Assembly: GCA_036563505.1 (NCBI GenBank) | Contig: DATCMH010000012.1 | Span: 62,001 to 126,000 of the forward strand | Direction of reading: 5' to 3' | Origin: DATCMH01 sp036563505 | GTDB lineage: Bacteria; Pseudomonadota; Alphaproteobacteria; Rhizobiales; Beijerinckiaceae | Length of the DNA: 64,000 nucleotides | In this document: positions 62,392 through 64,000 of the stretch, one piece after another | How positions within the stretch are numbered: position 1 is the stretch's first letter | Layout: the number at the start of each line of letters is the position of its first letter | Notes under the pieces: model-generated | Told to the model about the DNA's origin: nothing | The model's database searches: none | The model's input: only the letters and a program-made list of their open reading frames with translations | Made by a program: the position numbers and the translations under genes

Positions 62392-62925
62392 ATGAACGAG
62401 CGGCCCGCCAAAAGGGCTGCCGACCGCCGAACAGGGCGTTTCAAGATGACAGGATCCACCCCGGCCGCCGGGGCTCCCTCGCATGGCGAGGGCGGCCCCG
62501 GCGCGCCCATCCTTCAAAGCGCCCTCTCGGGCGTGATCGGCTTAGCGCACGGCGCGACGCCGGCGGGTTTGGCGCTGACGCTCGACCCTGCAGGCAACGA
62601 CGTTTTCCTCGTCCGCCTCGTCGACGCCGCGGGCGAGAACCTCCAGGATCTCGGCCCCTTCGCAGTGGACGACGTCATCGCTGTGTGGCGCTCCCTCGGG
62701 GCCGCCTCCGGCCTGCCGCTTCAGATCCAGCGCGGCGACGGGCGCCTCGAGACGCCCTACCCGCAGATCGGCCGAGTCCAGCTCGGGACGATCCGCACCC
62801 GACGCCGGCACGGCCTCCTCGGCCACCGCCGGCCGCGCTTCCTCACCCGCCGCAAGCCGGGCGCCTGGCCCCTGCGCCCGCGGGTTCACCGCGAGCGGGA
62901 AAACTTGGGCCAGCGAGAAGGCTGA
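62392..62925 (+). CDS. DUF6101-like protein
   Basis: 177 residues. Residues 1-45 are basic and Gly/Pro-rich; residues 45-125 form a folded part (LDPAGNDVFLVRLVDAAGEN, AVDDVIAVWRSLGAASGLPL, QIQRGDGRLETPYPQIGRVQ), and the tail is very Arg-rich (RRRHGLLGHRRPRFLTRRKPG). The RRPRFLxRRKPG tail with the central VDDVIAVWR pattern is what I recall of DUF6101 proteins of Hyphomicrobiales; function unknown. Possible nucleic acid binding through the basic tail is inference. ATG at 62392 has a weak ribosome site; an internal ATG at 62446 is an alternative. Converges on ubiA. Confidence 0.65.
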   Translation: MNERPAKRAADRRTGRFKMTGSTPAAGAPSHGEGGPGAPILQSALSGVIGLAHGATPAGLALTLDPAGNDVFLVRLVDAAGENLQDLGPFAVDDVIAVWRSLGAASGLPLQIQRGDGRLETPYPQIGRVQLGTIRTRRRHGLLGHRRPRFLTRRKPGAWPLRPRVHRERENLGQREG

Positions 62926-62973
62926 GCCTCAGCTGAATGCCTGCGCTCGCTGTTCGCGCAGGCAAGCCATGAC

Positions 62974-63957
62974 TCAGGCCCCCCAGGATCGGACGAGACC
63001 GTCCGCGGCGAGGCCTGCGAAGAACAGGAGCCCGGCGTCGCGGTTCGCGCGGAAGAGGCGCAGGGCGCGCTCGCCGTCGGCGGGATCGAGGCGGGTGACC
63101 TGCCAGGCGAGATGCGCGCCGAAGAGGGCGAGCCCGAGATAGGAGAGGAACCCCGGCCCTGAGGTGAAACCGGCACCCGCGGTCAGCAGCGCGCCGAACG
63201 CGAGCGCCAGCGCCAGGCCGTAGCACCCCGCGACCGCGGGACGCACGCGGCTCCCGAAGAGCCGGGCGGAGGACTTGATGCCCGCGATGGCGTCGTCCTC
63301 GAGGTCCTGGACGGCGTAGACCGTGTCGTAGCCCACGGTCCAGGCGACGGCGGCGAGGTAGAGGAGCACGGCGGGAAGGTCGAGGCGCCCGAACGCCGCC
63401 GCCCAGCCCATCAGCCCGCCCCAGGCGAAGGCGAAGCCGAGCACGATCTGCGGCAGCCAGAACACCCGCTTCATGAAGGGATAGAGCGCGACGACGCCGA
63501 GCGAGGCGAGGCCGGTGAGGATCGCGAAGCCGTTGAACTGGAGGAGAACGGCGAGGCCGGCGAAGCTCAGCGCCACCATGAAAACGAGGGCGTCTCGCGG
63601 CCTGACCTGGCCGGAGGGAATCGGCCGGTTGCGGGTGCGTTCGACGCGGGCGTCGAGGTCGCGGTCGACGAGATCGTTGTAGGTGGAGCCCGCGCCCCGC
63701 ATCGCCACGGCGCCGATCAGGAACAGGGCGCAGTGCCATGGATCCGGGCCGGGCCGCCCTGCCGCCACGGCGGCGAGCGCCGCCGACCACCAGCAGGGCA
63801 GGAGGAGCAGCCACCAGCCGATCGGCCGCTCGATGCGGGCGAGTCGGAGATAGGGCCTGACCGAAATCGGCGCGTGTCGCTCCGCCCAGTGGCCGGCAAC
63901 CGCGTCGGGAACCGGAGGCGCGCCCGCGGCGTCGCCGCGCGCCGCCTCGGGCCTCAC
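62974..63957 (-). CDS. ubiA: 4-hydroxybenzoate polyprenyltransferase
   Basis: 327 residues, GTG start at 63957. Integral membrane prenyltransferase that attaches the polyprenyl tail in ubiquinone synthesis. Two Asp-rich sites: NDLVDRDLDARVERTRNRPI (first) and TVYAVQDLEDDAIAGIKSSA (second). About eight to nine transmembrane helices are visible (WWLLLLPCWWSAALAAVAAG, ALVFMVALSFAGLAVLLQ, GLASLGVVALYPFMKRVF). The N-terminal 35 residues (Ala/Arg/Pro-rich) are extra and cytosolic. It follows an unidentified gene by a 4-bp overlap. Confidence 0.95.
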   Translation of the reverse strand: MRPEAARGDAAGAPPVPDAVAGHWAERHAPISVRPYLRLARIERPIGWWLLLLPCWWSAALAAVAAGRPGPDPWHCALFLIGAVAMRGAGSTYNDLVDRDLDARVERTRNRPIPSGQVRPRDALVFMVALSFAGLAVLLQFNGFAILTGLASLGVVALYPFMKRVFWLPQIVLGFAFAWGGLMGWAAAFGRLDLPAVLLYLAAVAWTVGYDTVYAVQDLEDDAIAGIKSSARLFGSRVRPAVAGCYGLALALAFGALLTAGAGFTSGPGFLSYLGLALFGAHLAWQVTRLDPADGERALRLFRANRDAGLLFFAGLAADGLVRSWGA

Positions 63958-64000
63958 AGGGCGCCCGACGGGATCCTGTACTGGCCGGTGAGGCCGGGGC
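63954..64000 (-). CDS. 3' end of an unidentified gene (partial)
   Basis: Only the last 15 codons are inside the window, reading PGLTGQYRIPSGAL then TGA at 63954-63956. The stop overlaps the ubiA GTG by 4 bases (GTGA), the same coupling seen at many junctions here, which supports a real gene. It is too short to name. The frame continues past the right edge. Confidence 0.4.
   Translation of the reverse strand, partial: PGLTGQYRIPSGAL

Overview
The window is a contiguous, very GC-rich stretch of chromosome from an alphaproteobacterium, most likely a Hyphomicrobiales (Rhizobiales) member close to Methylobacteriaceae/Microvirga-type bacteria. The reasons are a PdhS-type sensor kinase of the DivK cell-cycle network, two phasins, a DUF2093/DUF4170/DUF6101-like set of small proteins, the array rpsA-sppA-ihfB-lapA-trpF-trpB, and a Kdo/lipid A block lpxK-waaA-DUF374. 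No rRNA, tRNA, CRISPR array, transposase or prophage gene was seen. Almost everything is core metabolism and housekeeping. The accessory signals are small: a toxin-antitoxin pair, a stress-protein cluster, a few transporters and families of palindromic intergenic repeats.

Layout. 1-1.7 kb: two phasins on the minus strand, the first running off the left edge. 1.8-9 kb, plus strand: PdhS-like kinase, an acyl-CoA dehydrogenase and a Pat-like acyl-CoA synthetase/GNAT fusion. 9-11 kb, minus: a small secreted protein, a ROK-type kinase whose domain order is circularly permuted, and a 90-residue protein. 11.1-14.1 kb, plus: secreted and YsnF/DUF2382 stress-type proteins. 14.3-20.7 kb: quinone oxidoreductase, GMC oxidoreductase, an SbtA-type bicarbonate permease (minus), a beta-propeller protein and a Bcr/CflA exporter. 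20.7-27.8 kb, minus: rpsA, terminator, sppA, ihfB, lapA, an ornithine-cyclodeaminase-like gene, mntA-hepT, trpF, trpB, with a chain of 4-bp overlaps from mntA to trpB. 28-35.7 kb: small membrane proteins, a DsbA-fold isomerase, argG, a CBS-S2P protease, a membrane-anchored TAXI protein and typA. 36-40.4 kb, minus: DUF937 protein, MATE exporter and KefB-type antiporter. 40.9-43.3 kb, plus: ispH, thrB, rnhA. 43.4-51.7 kb: peroxiredoxin, DsbD-alpha protein, yqgE, a GGDEF-EAL membrane protein, M16 peptidase, thrC. 52.2-55.6 kb, minus: kinase-like phosphotransferase, fluoroacetate-dehalogenase-like hydrolase, purD. 56.1-58 kb, plus: xseA, DUF2093. 58-62.2 kb, minus: lpxK, waaA, DUF374, DUF4170, CysQ-like phosphatase. 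62.4-64 kb: a DUF6101-like gene, ubiA and the 3' end of another gene.

How the genes work together. Threonine synthesis (thrB, thrC), tryptophan (trpF, trpB), arginine (argG), purines (purD), isoprenoids/ubiquinone (ispH, ubiA) and lipid A-Kdo assembly (lpxK, waaA) are all represented. Many genes are translationally coupled by ATGA/GTGA overlaps.

No clear new multi-gene system was found. The observations most worth following are: five copies of a composite intergenic repeat (two palindromes, a spacer of about 36 nt, then a larger palindromic block, in one case with 18-bp perfect terminal inverted repeats); the permuted ROK kinase; the MntA-HepT toxin-antitoxin pair stitched into the trpFB array; and a histone-tail-like phasin.
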